A stretch of 64,000 bases of DNA from positions 2,046,001 to 2,110,000 of the forward strand of contig CAWIWV010000001.1 of the NCBI GenBank assembly GCA_963839925.1, given 5' to 3'. The DNA is from Bog-756 sp963839925. Lineage in GTDB: Bacteria; Actinomycetota; Acidimicrobiia; Acidimicrobiales; RAAP-2. The notes beneath the pieces are model-generated. The model had not been told where the DNA came from, did no database searches, and saw only the letters and a list, made by a program, of their open reading frames with translations. The position numbers and the translations under genes are program-made. Numbering within the stretch: the first letter of the stretch is position 1; every line of letters begins with the position of its first letter. Positions 26,640-35,690 of the stretch are shown here, piece after piece.

Positions 26640-27848
26640 TCATCCGAAGACCACCGGCAGCTGCCGTGGTCCGCGGACCTGACCACCTGCCCAGGTCACC
26701 TCGGCCCCGTCTGCGAGGCGGAACTCGGGAATGCGCCGAAACCACTCCTCCAACGCGACCCGAAGCTCCATGCGAGCCAGGTTAGAACCGGCACAACGAT
26801 GGATACCGGAACCGAATGCCAGATGGCGATTCAGCTCGCGTCCCAATAGGACCTGATCGGGATCCTCGAACACCTCGGGATCGCGGTTGGCCGCCGGAAA
26901 GTTCATGAGCACCTTGTCGCCCGCCTTCATCGGGCAGCCCTCGAACTCGACGTCTTCGGTCACCACCCGCGCCATGGTCACCGGTGAGTAGGCGCGGAGC
27001 AGTTCTTCGATGGCCAGACCCATGATCTCCGGTTCCTCCACCATCCGCCGGCGATCGTCGGGATGGGTGGCCAGGTGCCAGAGGGACGACCCGATCGCGC
27101 TCCAGGTGGTGTCGACGCCGGCGATCAGCACCAGGGCGGCCACCCCGAGCACCAGGCTGTCTTCGACCGGTTCGCCCTCGACCTCGGAGTGGAGCAGGTA
27201 ACTCAGCAGGTCGTCACGCGGTTCGAGCTTGCGCCGGCCGACCTCTTCGATGAAGTACCCGAGGAGGCCTTCGATGCCGCGTCGCCTGATCTCGAAGTCG
27301 TCGGCGAACTCGAGCACGTCGCGCACCCACTCGGTGAAGGTGTCCGAGAGCGAGGTGGGGACCCCGAGGATGGCAGCGATCACCCGGACCGGAATCTGCT
27401 GCGCGTAGTCCCCGGCCGCATCGGTGGCGCCCTTGCTGACGAAGCCGTCGACCAGCCCCGAGCACAGTTCGCGGGTCATCGCCTCGTAGCTCTCCACCCT
27501 CCGGTGGGAGAACCAGGGAAGCAGGAGGCGCCTCGTCCAGGTGTGCAACGGAGGATCGGCCGAGATCGGAGGCACCCCGTAGGCGAGTACCTGGTCCCGC
27601 TCCTCCCCGGTGCCCTCGGGGAAGGGGATCACCGTGATCTCTGCCGAGCTGAAATGTCCGATGTCGTGGGCCAGTTCCACCACGTCGTCATAGCGGGTGG
27701 GCAGCCAGGTGCTCCCCCGGCGATCGGTGTGGGCGACCGGACAGGTCTCCCGCAGTTGGTCCCAGATGGCGAACGGGTCGGCGACGTAGGCCGGATCCAA
27801 CACGTCGAAGTCCGTACTCCAGTCGGTGACGGGAGCAGGATCGGTCAT
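26640..27848 (-). CDS. Cytochrome P450
   Basis: 402-residue soluble P450. I-helix LIAGVDTTWSAIG (acid-Thr pair DTT), K-helix ExxR in AIEELLRAYSP, and the heme loop FGSGIHRCAG (345-354, proximal Cys352). ATG 27848 overlaps the stop of the SDR gene (ATGA), so it is coupled to that operon, and the ferredoxin follows. Actinobacterial P450s in such settings hydroxylate steroid, terpenoid or alicyclic substrates; the subfamily is not resolved here. Confidence 0.93.
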   Translation of the reverse strand: MTDPAPVTDWSTDFDVLDPAYVADPFAIWDQLRETCPVAHTDRRGSTWLPTRYDDVVELAHDIGHFSSAEITVIPFPEGTGEERDQVLAYGVPPISADPPLHTWTRRLLLPWFSHRRVESYEAMTRELCSGLVDGFVSKGATDAAGDYAQQIPVRVIAAILGVPTSLSDTFTEWVRDVLEFADDFEIRRRGIEGLLGYFIEEVGRRKLEPRDDLLSYLLHSEVEGEPVEDSLVLGVAALVLIAGVDTTWSAIGSSLWHLATHPDDRRRMVEEPEIMGLAIEELLRAYSPVTMARVVTEDVEFEGCPMKAGDKVLMNFPAANRDPEVFEDPDQVLLGRELNRHLAFGSGIHRCAGSNLARMELRVALEEWFRRIPEFRLADGAEVTWAGGQVRGPRQLPVVFG

Positions 27849-28675
27849 ATGGTCAAGCCCCCGTCCACCGACAAGACAGCGCCAGTCGTGTACGACGACT
27901 CGGCGGAGGCAAGGAATGCGATCGAGGCGGCGATCTCCGCCGGCGTGGAGAAACCCATGGGCGACATGATCTTGGACAGCTCGCCCATGTCGGCTCCTTC
28001 GGGCAGCTCGAACGCACCGAGCAACGGGGTGTCGGTGCCCCCGGGGGCCACGACGTTCACCCGCACGCCCCGGGACAGGTACTCGGCGGCCAGGGCCTTC
28101 GAGAACATCAGCAGCCCTGCCTTGGATGCGCAGTACGCGGCAGAGTAGGTCTGTCCCATCAGGGCGGTGTTGGAGGCCACGTTGACGATCGCGCCTCCGT
28201 GCTCGACCAGATACGGAAGCGTGGCGCGGCACACCAGAAACGGTCCGGTGAGATTGACCGCCAGAATCTTCTCCCAGCGCTCGAGCGGCATCTCCGCCGT
28301 CTCGTAGAAGCCGCCGATGCCGGCGACGTTGCACACCACAGTCGGGGGGCCGAGCCCGTCGACCAACGAGGCCACCGTTTCGGACACCGACGCCTCGGAG
28401 GTGACGTCGCAGGTGTAGCCGATCGCGGTTCCTCCCTTTGCGGTCACCGAATCGACAGTCTCCGCCACGTTGTCGGCGGCGACGTCGAGTGCAGCCACCT
28501 GGGCGCCCTCCCGGGCGAGTCGAAGGGCGACCGCACGGCCGATCCCCGAACCCGCGCCGGTCACCACCGCGACGTCTTCGGTGAAGCGACGACCGGTGTG
28601 AGTGGTGATCGTCTCATCTGCCGCGTCGTGTTCGGCTCCGCCCTTGCCCATGGTTACCCGTTTGATCGGGCTCAT
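27845..28675 (-). CDS. Short-chain dehydrogenase/reductase
   Basis: 276-residue classical SDR. Cofactor motif TGAGSGIG (about 40-47), CNVAG, catalytic Ser in NVASNTAL and YCASK (Tyr, Lys), and C-terminal GAVLSVDGGLTI. Asp in ALDVAA after strand 2 favours NAD. The ATG shares one base with the upstream ligase stop (TGATG), and AGGGGAG lies just ahead. An oxidoreductase for hydroxyl/keto groups in the P450/CoA-ligase operon; the substrate is not known. Confidence 0.9.
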   Translation of the reverse strand: MSPIKRVTMGKGGAEHDAADETITTHTGRRFTEDVAVVTGAGSGIGRAVALRLAREGAQVAALDVAADNVAETVDSVTAKGGTAIGYTCDVTSEASVSETVASLVDGLGPPTVVCNVAGIGGFYETAEMPLERWEKILAVNLTGPFLVCRATLPYLVEHGGAIVNVASNTALMGQTYSAAYCASKAGLLMFSKALAAEYLSRGVRVNVVAPGGTDTPLLGAFELPEGADMGELSKIMSPMGFSTPAEIAASIAFLASAESSYTTGAVLSVDGGLTI

Positions 28676-30330
28676 CAGCTCCCCTTCCTCGACGAGCTCG
28701 TCGTCGAGCTTCCCGTCGTTCGTGTCGAGCTCGAGTAGGTCTCGCGCAACGAATGCTTCAAGATCTTGCCAGCTGGATTGCGAGGGACCACCGCGACCAG
28801 CTCGAGTTGCTCGGGCACCGCCTGGATCCGCAACCCGCTGTCCTTCAGGTAGACAGCCATCTCGTCGAATCCCAAGGACTGGCCCTCCTTCACCGCCACC
28901 ACCGCGCAGGCCCGCTCACCCGACACCGGATCGGGCAGGCCGATCACCGCCACGTCTGCCACCGCCGGGTGCTCATACAGTAGGTCTTCCACCTCCTTGG
29001 CCGAGATGTTCTCGCCGTGGCGGATGATCACATCCTTCAGACGTCCGGTGATGGTGACGTATCCGTCCTCGTCGACGATCCCGAGATCGCCGCTCCGGAA
29101 GAACCCGTCCTCGTCGTAGGCGTCGGCATCGAGGGAGGGGTCGAGATAGCCGCTGATGACCTGCGGTCCCTTGAGCCTGATTTCGCCCTCCTCGCCCGGA
29201 CCTACCCGTCGACCGTCGAGCCCGACGACAATGAGCTCGACGCCGGGTGTCGGCCGACCTTCAGTGGTCGCAAGCTTGTCGTCGGGATCATCTGTGTTTG
29301 CCATGACCACGATGGGTGCCTCGGTCAGGCCGTAGCCGGAGACGATGCCCACCCCACCGATCTCGCGCTTGATGTCGTAGTGAAGCTGCGGCGGCTTCGG
29401 AGCACCCCCGCCCGGATAGGAACGGATCGCCGGAAAGATGGGCCCGGACCCGGCGGACTCCTGCACGGCGGCGCGTTGTGCAGCCAGGTATGCCAAATGG
29501 AACGAGGTCCCCGAGCCGGCCAGGGTCACCCCACTCGCAGCGAGAAATGCCGGAGTGGCGACCGGGTCGAACGTCTCGGTGATCAAGAGGCGGCACCCGG
29601 TGAACAGCGCAGCGATCAGCCATCCGATCCCACCGATGTGGGTGAACGGGAAGACCAGCGCCGAGACGTCGTCGGGTCCGATGTCGAGACACTCGGACAT
29701 CGCCAGTGCCGAGGCCATCACCGTCAGGTCGCTGTGCTGGGCGCCCTTGGGGTCGGCGGTGGTTCCCGAGGTATAGAAGAGCCACCGAATGGGAGCCTCC
29801 GCTGCAGTGCGGGGCGGCGGATCGACATCGGGCAGGACGGCAGGATCTGCGTCGGGCAGGGAACGGTCGACCACCAACACCGACAGCTCCGGCCGGTCCG
29901 CCGCGATCTCCCTCGCCATCGCCTCGAAGTCGAAACCGCGGAAGACACTCGGGACGACGAGGAGCGAGGCCTTGCTCTGCTCGGTGATGAATCCGACCTC
30001 GCGGCCGCGGTAGATCGGTATGAGCGGGTTCTGGCGGACGCCGAGCCGGGCCAGCGCACCGACCAGCACCAACGACTCGACCCGGGTCGGGAGCTCCCAA
30101 CTGATGCTGGTCCCGCTCCCTGCGCCATGTTCGGAGAACAGACCGGCGGCGGTGCGCAGGCACGCGTCGCGGTACCCGGCAAAGGTGAGCTCGGTCCCGG
30201 TGTCCTCCTGCGCGATCACCGCGTCGGGAGTCACCGCCGCTCGCCGTTCGATGAGCTCCCACAGACTCGGCGCCCCGATCCATCCCCTGGCGGCGGTGCG
30301 CTCGAGTAGTTGGTCGATGAAATCTGCCAT
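28675..30330 (-). CDS. Acyl-CoA synthetase (AMP-binding)
   Basis: 551-residue ANL-family CoA ligase. The phosphate loop FYTSGTTADPKGA, the A5-type motif GYGLTEAP, SGDLGIVDEDGYVTITGRLKD and the catalytic Lys region NPAGKILKHSLRE are all present. AAGGAG lies 8 bases before the ATG, which matches the family start; an upstream in-frame ATG at 30447 adds a non-conserved lead. It activates a carboxylic acid to its CoA thioester. The specificity is unknown; it is one of three such ligases in this 9-kb block. Confidence 0.9.
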   Translation of the reverse strand: MADFIDQLLERTAARGWIGAPSLWELIERRAAVTPDAVIAQEDTGTELTFAGYRDACLRTAAGLFSEHGAGSGTSISWELPTRVESLVLVGALARLGVRQNPLIPIYRGREVGFITEQSKASLLVVPSVFRGFDFEAMAREIAADRPELSVLVVDRSLPDADPAVLPDVDPPPRTAAEAPIRWLFYTSGTTADPKGAQHSDLTVMASALAMSECLDIGPDDVSALVFPFTHIGGIGWLIAALFTGCRLLITETFDPVATPAFLAASGVTLAGSGTSFHLAYLAAQRAAVQESAGSGPIFPAIRSYPGGGAPKPPQLHYDIKREIGGVGIVSGYGLTEAPIVVMANTDDPDDKLATTEGRPTPGVELIVVGLDGRRVGPGEEGEIRLKGPQVISGYLDPSLDADAYDEDGFFRSGDLGIVDEDGYVTITGRLKDVIIRHGENISAKEVEDLLYEHPAVADVAVIGLPDPVSGERACAVVAVKEGQSLGFDEMAVYLKDSGLRIQAVPEQLELVAVVPRNPAGKILKHSLRETYSSSTRTTGSSTTSSSRKGS

Positions 30331-30343
30331 CACACAGAGCTCC

Positions 30344-31171
30344 TTACCAGAGCTGGTCTGTGTAGGTATCGGTGCCGGGAACCGTTCCGATGAACGGGGA
30401 GGCCCAGAGCACTCGACCGAGCCCGGTTGCAGCAAGTGCGTCCCCAAGGCCTGCGAAGACTTTCTTCCACGATGCCGCCGGCGCCTCGTCGAGGAACCAG
30501 AGCATCATCACTCGTTGTCCGGCGGCGTCGTCGCGGGGCACGTCCCCGGGGGCATCCGCGAGCAACGGCAGCGGACTGAAGCCGAGCACGGTCGCGACCG
30601 GCGACCCGGGGAGCACCGAGGGCAGGTAGTCGTTGCGATACCACTCGCTCACCTGCTCGGGCGAGGTGCCGGGTCCGGCCTCCGCGAACACCGAGACCAT
30701 CCCCGGAAAGCGGTGATCGAGGGTGAGTTCGGCCGGCACGCCGTCTTCGTCCCGACGGTGTTCCCACTCGAAGCGGTAGAGCCCGGTGTGGATGTGGTCT
30801 CGATCGGTGAACATCCGCCCGGCCGCATGGAGCACGTTCACCTGGTCGACAGCCCATCGGTTCCACTCGTCGTGATGGCCGTCGAGCACGTAGTAGAGAC
30901 CGAGGTAGCTGCCGATCTGGGGATCGGCGACCAGGGCGTCGTCGCCCTGCGGGTACCGGAGGCCCTTCAACGGCGCGGTCGACACGAACCGCGCGCCGGC
31001 GAAGTTGTAGGCGCCGATCTGGCAACCGGCATAGAAGTGGTCTCGCTCGTACCAGCGGTTGTACGCCACCTCATGACCACGATGGGGCTCGACCAGGGTG
31101 TACAGCATGGTCCCGATCCGAATCGGATCGTCGGTCACGCCGCCCTGGGCGGGGGTGGATGTTCCGGTCAT
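30344..31171 (-). CDS. Conserved protein of unknown function in CoA-ligase operon
   Basis: 275 residues, no recognised enzyme motif. Two stretches look like repeats of a dimeric alpha/beta-barrel (EthD-like) unit: YNRWYERDHFYAGC with ARFVS (about 35-65), and SEWYRNDYLPSVLPG with LGFSPLP (about 165-200). That is a visual comparison only. Rich in Trp and Tyr, no signal peptide or membrane helix. The ATG overlaps the upstream ligase stop by 4 bases, and the next ligase follows 13 bases later, so it is co-translated with pathway enzymes. An enzyme or binding protein for a pathway intermediate is the natural guess. Confidence 0.7.
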   Translation of the reverse strand: MTGTSTPAQGGVTDDPIRIGTMLYTLVEPHRGHEVAYNRWYERDHFYAGCQIGAYNFAGARFVSTAPLKGLRYPQGDDALVADPQIGSYLGLYYVLDGHHDEWNRWAVDQVNVLHAAGRMFTDRDHIHTGLYRFEWEHRRDEDGVPAELTLDHRFPGMVSVFAEAGPGTSPEQVSEWYRNDYLPSVLPGSPVATVLGFSPLPLLADAPGDVPRDDAAGQRVMMLWFLDEAPAASWKKVFAGLGDALAATGLGRVLWASPFIGTVPGTDTYTDQLW

Positions 31172-32805
31172 CGTTGGTGTGCTCCATTCGTTGCCAGGTT
31201 GGTGACCAGCTCGGTCAGTGCTCTCTTGTCTACCTTCATCATCGACGTCAGGGGGAGTGTGTCGACGACGACCACCCGGTCCGGTGCCTTGTAATCGGCC
31301 AGGGACCCGCTCGCCGCCGCCCGCAGTTCGGCGAGCAGCGCGTCCTCGGTCACCGGCACGGCCTCTGCTGTGACGACCACGAACGCCACCCCGATCTCTC
31401 CGAGGACCGGGTCGGGCGCGCCGACCACCGCCACCTGCTCCACCGCCGGATGGAGGCCGAGCACCGCCTCGACCTCGGCCGGGTACACGTTGTAGCCACC
31501 GCGGATGTAGAGCTCGTTGGCCCGGCCGACCAAGTGGAGGCAACCGTCGTCGCCGATGAATCCGAAGTCGCCGGTGGTCAACCACCCGTCGACGGCCAGC
31601 ACCGACCGGGTGGTCTCTGTGTCATAGACCACTCCCCCGGCACCGGGCCCCACCGGTGGTCCGCCCCAGTAGCCGCGCATGACCGCTGCCGAGCGCAGTC
31701 GCACCCGTCCGATCTCACCGTCGGCGAGCGGTTGGACGGTCCCGCGATCGTGCGCATCGTCAGCGTCGCCGTCTTCGACGATCGAGAGCTCGACTCCTGG
31801 AACCGGCCTGCCGACAGAGGTCGCAACCACTTCGTCGGAGTCCCCCGGAACCGTCCCCGTCCCGAGCGAAGCCTCGGTCGAGGTGTAGCGGACGACGACC
31901 GGGACCCCGAGGTGCTCGCGCATCGCTGCGACCAGCTCCGGAGGGACCCGGGACGCGCCGGTACCGGCGATCCGCAGCGACGACACATCTGCCCGTTCGA
32001 GATCGGGATGAGCGAGCACCAACGCCCACTGGGTCGGCACCCCTTGGGCGACGGTGATCCGCTCCTCCTCGATGATCCGGATCATGTCGGCGGCCCGCCA
32101 CGGAGTGGGTGTGATCACGGTCGTGACCGCGTTGGCGATCTCGTCCCAGGTGCGGGTCATCGATCCCACGTGCGCGAACGGGAGCGGCGAGAGACGGCGG
32201 TCGCCCGGTTCGGACAACACGTCGGTGCCGGCAGCCACTGCGGCCAGTGCGGCGTGATCGAACACCGCACCCTTGGGCAGCCCGGTGGTGCCGCTCGTCC
32301 AGACGACTGCGACCGGATCGGTGGGTGAGAGCTCGGGCAACGAGGTCGCAGGCGGACCGTCGTATGCGGCGAGCACGTCCGATCGCACGAGTAGGTCGCT
32401 CGCCAGCTCGCGGATCGACTCATCGAGAAGCGACGCACCGTCCTCCACCACGGTCACCGTGGGCGCAGTCCGCTCCAGGATCGAGTGGACCTCCGCCTCG
32501 CCGAGGCGGAGGTTGATCCCCGAGGCGATCGCGCCCAGCCTGGTGACCGCCGCGTAGCAGACCATGTAATCGATCGAGCTCGGCAGCATGAGGCAGACCA
32601 CCGAGCCGGGCCCCACTCCGTGGGCGGCGAACAACCCGGCCACCCCGTCGGCCGCCCGCTCCCACTGGGCGAACGTCAGCTGCCGGCGGGGAGCGGTCTC
32701 CGTGCGAGGTTCGACATACGCCTCGACGTCGGGGTTGACGACCGCTGCCTCCGCCAGCGCGTCGACGACGGTCTGGCCCCGGGTCGCCAGCCGGGTACCG
32801 GGCAT
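31168..32805 (-). CDS. Acyl-CoA synthetase (AMP-binding)
   Basis: 545-residue ANL-family ligase. VVWTSGTTGLPKGAV (P-loop-like motif), RYTSTEASLGTGT, TTGDFGFIGDDGCLHLVGRANE and YNVYPAEVEAVL are seen. The C-terminal Lys region reads LPLTSMMKVDKRAL, so the usual PxxxxGKV-type Lys is shifted to MKVDKR. The ATG shares one base with the alcohol dehydrogenase stop, and its end overlaps the unknown-function gene. It activates an acid with CoA; the substrate is unknown. Confidence 0.9.
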   Translation of the reverse strand: MPGTRLATRGQTVVDALAEAAVVNPDVEAYVEPRTETAPRRQLTFAQWERAADGVAGLFAAHGVGPGSVVCLMLPSSIDYMVCYAAVTRLGAIASGINLRLGEAEVHSILERTAPTVTVVEDGASLLDESIRELASDLLVRSDVLAAYDGPPATSLPELSPTDPVAVVWTSGTTGLPKGAVFDHAALAAVAAGTDVLSEPGDRRLSPLPFAHVGSMTRTWDEIANAVTTVITPTPWRAADMIRIIEEERITVAQGVPTQWALVLAHPDLERADVSSLRIAGTGASRVPPELVAAMREHLGVPVVVRYTSTEASLGTGTVPGDSDEVVATSVGRPVPGVELSIVEDGDADDAHDRGTVQPLADGEIGRVRLRSAAVMRGYWGGPPVGPGAGGVVYDTETTRSVLAVDGWLTTGDFGFIGDDGCLHLVGRANELYIRGGYNVYPAEVEAVLGLHPAVEQVAVVGAPDPVLGEIGVAFVVVTAEAVPVTEDALLAELRAAASGSLADYKAPDRVVVVDTLPLTSMMKVDKRALTELVTNLATNGAHQR

Positions 32806-33911
32806 CAGAAGGTGAGGACGCCTCTGGCCAGCTTGCCGGCCTCCATGTCCTCCACGATCTCGCGGAACCCCTCGAGCGGGCGCTCTTCGGTGACCAGCTC
32901 GTCGAGCATCAACTTGCCAGACAGGTACAGCTCCACCATCAGCGGGATGTCGTGATGGGGACGAGCCGATCCGTAGCGGCACCCCAACAGGCCACGGTCG
33001 ACATAGGCCAGGGCGTTCACGTCCACCGACACCTCGGTCCCCTGGGGAGGGATGCCGATGGCGAGGGCGTTCCCGCCCCAGTCGAGCACGTCGAGCGCGT
33101 TCCGCAACACCGCGGGATGGCCGACACAGTCGAACGACCAGTTGACCCCGCCGGTCCATCCGAGTGCACCGGTCACCTTGTCCGGCCCGGGCGGCACCAG
33201 CTCGCGGATCGCCTTCACCGCATCGGTGGACGACGCGTCGACGAAGTGGGTGGCCCCGAACTGGCGGGCCAGACCTTCCTTCGATGCCAGCGTGTCGACC
33301 GCGATGATCCGGCTGGCGCCCGCCAGCCGCAGCCCCTGGATCACGTTGAGTCCGACGCCTCCGACTCCGAAAACGGCCGCCGTCTCACCGGCCTGCACCT
33401 TGGCACGGTTCAGCACCGACCCAACCCCGGTCAACACACCGCAACCGATGAGGCAGGCCGAGGTCATCGGGACCTCCTTGGAGATCTTGACTGCCTGGAC
33501 CTCCTTCACGATGGTCGACTCGGTGAACACCGAGGTGCCGGCGAAGTTCGACGCGGGTTCGCCGTTGAAGACGAACGGTTGGGAGACGTTGCCGAGTGTC
33601 TTCACACACCAGGTGGGATGGCCGGTGGCGCACGCCCGGCACTTCCCGCAGCTCTGGAGGGTCGCGATCACCACGTGGTCACCGACCTTCACCGTGCTCA
33701 CCTCGGACCCGATCGCCTCGACGACGCCGGCTCCCTCGTGACCGAGGACCGACGGCGCCTTCCACGGGATGGTCCCGTTGATCACCGAAAGGTCGCTGTG
33801 GCAGACCCCGGCTGCGCCGATGCCGACCCGCACCTCGGTCGGCCCGGGATTCACGATGCCCAAATCGTCGGTGATCTCGACGCCGTCCCCGGTGTACACG
33901 ATGCCTCGCAT
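32805..33911 (-). CDS. Zinc-dependent alcohol dehydrogenase
   Basis: 368-residue MDR-type alcohol dehydrogenase. Catalytic zinc site GVCHSDL with GHEGAGVVEAIG; structural zinc Cys set CGKCRACATGHPTWC; NAD fold FGVGGVGLNVIQGLRLAGA with Asp in AVDTLAS (NAD preference). AAGGGAG lies 7 bases before the ATG. The group resembles the actinobacterial AdhD/benzyl-alcohol-dehydrogenase branch. It should oxidise an alcohol to an aldehyde that feeds the following CoA ligases. It is the first gene of the tightly overlapping run down to the ferredoxin. Confidence 0.92.
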   Translation of the reverse strand: MRGIVYTGDGVEITDDLGIVNPGPTEVRVGIGAAGVCHSDLSVINGTIPWKAPSVLGHEGAGVVEAIGSEVSTVKVGDHVVIATLQSCGKCRACATGHPTWCVKTLGNVSQPFVFNGEPASNFAGTSVFTESTIVKEVQAVKISKEVPMTSACLIGCGVLTGVGSVLNRAKVQAGETAAVFGVGGVGLNVIQGLRLAGASRIIAVDTLASKEGLARQFGATHFVDASSTDAVKAIRELVPPGPDKVTGALGWTGGVNWSFDCVGHPAVLRNALDVLDWGGNALAIGIPPQGTEVSVDVNALAYVDRGLLGCRYGSARPHHDIPLMVELYLSGKLMLDELVTEERPLEGFREIVEDMEAGKLARGVLTF

Positions 33912-33964
33912 GATCGCTCCCTTTCCTGCTTCCTGCTTCGGATCTGACTGAGTTCTGGGTCGGC

Positions 33965-35656
33965 TCAAGCCTCGGACGAGTGCGCAGGTTCCACTGCGTG
34001 CACGTCGCGAAGCTCGCGTTTGAGCACCTTGCCGCTCGCATTGACCGGCAACACTTCGGCGATCACCACCCGCCTCGGCACCTTGTAATTGGCCAAGCGC
34101 TCGCGGGCCCACGGGATCAGCTCGGCCTCGAGGTCCGGTACCGCCACATCCCCGAACGACTCCGCGGGCACCACCACCGCCAAGCCGACCTCACCCATCC
34201 GGTGGTCGGGGACGCCGACGACCGCCACCTGCCCCACCCCGGGGTGGAGCCGGAGGGTTGCCTCCACTTCGGCCGGGTAGACGTTGAAGCCGCCGGTCAC
34301 GTACATGTCCTTCAGCCGGTCGGTGATGCTGACGTTCCCTTCGTCGTCCATGACCCCGATGTCTCCGGTGTGAAGCCAGCCGTCCGGTTCGATCGCCTCG
34401 TCGGTCGCCTCCGGATCGTCGAAGTACCCCTTCATCACGTTGTAGCCCCGCACGACGATCTCGCCAGCCTCCCCGGTGGGCAGCTCGCCCCCGTCGGCGT
34501 CGACGATGCGGACCTCGACGTCGGGGATGGCCCGGCCTGATGTGCCCGAGATCACTTCGACGGCATCCCCGCGACGGCACATGGTGACGGTTCCGGTCGC
34601 CTCGGTGAGCCCGTAGGCGGTGAGGACCGTTTCGATGCCGACGTCGGACCACAGCGCGGTCACCAGTTCGACCGGCACCGCGGCGGCGCCGGTCACCACC
34701 AGACGCAGCGACGAGAGGTCGAACTTCTTGCGCTCGGGATGGTCGAGGATCGACTGGAAGATGGTGGGTGGGCCGGGCAGCACGGTGATGTGCTCCGCCT
34801 CGATCCGCGCCATGACCCGGTCCACGTCGAAGACCGGTTCGGGAACCATGGTGCTGCCGGACATGAGGCAAGCCAGGATCCCGGCCTTGTACCCAAAGGT
34901 ATGGAAGAAGGGGTTCACGATCAGGTAGCGGTCCCCCTGTCGGAGCCCGACCACCTCGGACCAGGTGGCGAAGGTGCGCAGGGTCTGGCCGTGGGTGGAC
35001 ATCGCCCCCTTGGGGTGGCCGGTGGTCCCCGAAGTGAACACCAGGTCGGAGAGGTCCCCCGAGGTGATCGACGCGGTCCGGCCCGCCGCCACGTCGGCCG
35101 AACAGGTGCCGCCTTCTTGCAGGAAGACCGACCAGTCGACGACTGGATCCCCCTTCGACGTCGACGGCGGCTCGGTCGAATCGCCCCGCCGCAGAATCAC
35201 CACCCGTTCGAGGTCGGGAACCTTGGCCCCGTCGGCCACCGCCTCGTCGAGCATCCGCGCGTAGTCGTTGCCGAGGAACCCGTCGACCGCAAAGAGGATC
35301 CTCGCTCCCGACCGAGCCAGGATGTATGCCGCCTCGGCTCCCTTGAATCGGGTGTTGAGGGGAACCAGGAGCGCTCCCGCCCCCACCGCTCCGAGAGCTG
35401 CGACCACCCACTCCGCACAGTTCGGCGCCCAGATCGCCACCCGGTCGCCACGCTCGATCCCGTTGGCCACGATCGCCCGGGTGGCGGAGGCGACCTCGTC
35501 CGCCAGCTGGTCGAAGGTCAGACGGACGGTCGAGCCGTTCGGGCCGTGGACGTCGACGATCGCCTCGAGCTCGCCGAATCGGGCCGCGGCGTCCTCCACC
35601 AGCCCGGGGATGGTCCCCCACTGGAGATCCCCGCGGGGATCGATCACATCTGACAC
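33965..35656 (-). CDS. fadD3: FadD3-like CoA ligase (HIP-CoA synthetase type)
   Basis: 563-residue ANL ligase that resembles mycobacterial FadD3. Shared stretches include NPFFHTFGYKAGILACL, ITVLPGPPTIFQSILDHP, VLTAYGLTEATG and DRLKDMYVTGGFNVYPAE. FadD3 activates 3aa-H-4a(3'-propanoate)-7ab-methylhexahydro-1,5-indanedione (HIP), the C/D-ring remnant of steroids. The catalytic Lys lies in NASGKVLKREL. It sits 34 bases after the ipdF-like gene and on the same strand as fadE30 and ipdF; those two are the neighbours of fadD3 in M. tuberculosis. The name rests on similarity by eye plus context. Confidence 0.8.
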   Translation of the reverse strand: MSDVIDPRGDLQWGTIPGLVEDAAARFGELEAIVDVHGPNGSTVRLTFDQLADEVASATRAIVANGIERGDRVAIWAPNCAEWVVAALGAVGAGALLVPLNTRFKGAEAAYILARSGARILFAVDGFLGNDYARMLDEAVADGAKVPDLERVVILRRGDSTEPPSTSKGDPVVDWSVFLQEGGTCSADVAAGRTASITSGDLSDLVFTSGTTGHPKGAMSTHGQTLRTFATWSEVVGLRQGDRYLIVNPFFHTFGYKAGILACLMSGSTMVPEPVFDVDRVMARIEAEHITVLPGPPTIFQSILDHPERKKFDLSSLRLVVTGAAAVPVELVTALWSDVGIETVLTAYGLTEATGTVTMCRRGDAVEVISGTSGRAIPDVEVRIVDADGGELPTGEAGEIVVRGYNVMKGYFDDPEATDEAIEPDGWLHTGDIGVMDDEGNVSITDRLKDMYVTGGFNVYPAEVEATLRLHPGVGQVAVVGVPDHRMGEVGLAVVVPAESFGDVAVPDLEAELIPWARERLANYKVPRRVVIAEVLPVNASGKVLKRELRDVHAVEPAHSSEA

Positions 35657-35690
35657 GCCGTCAGGGTAGCCCGATCAGGCGCCCTCCTGA

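Noticed and set aside
29017..30309. 430-codon open frame opposite the CoA ligase
   Set aside because: Antisense shadow of an ANL ligase with intact motifs.
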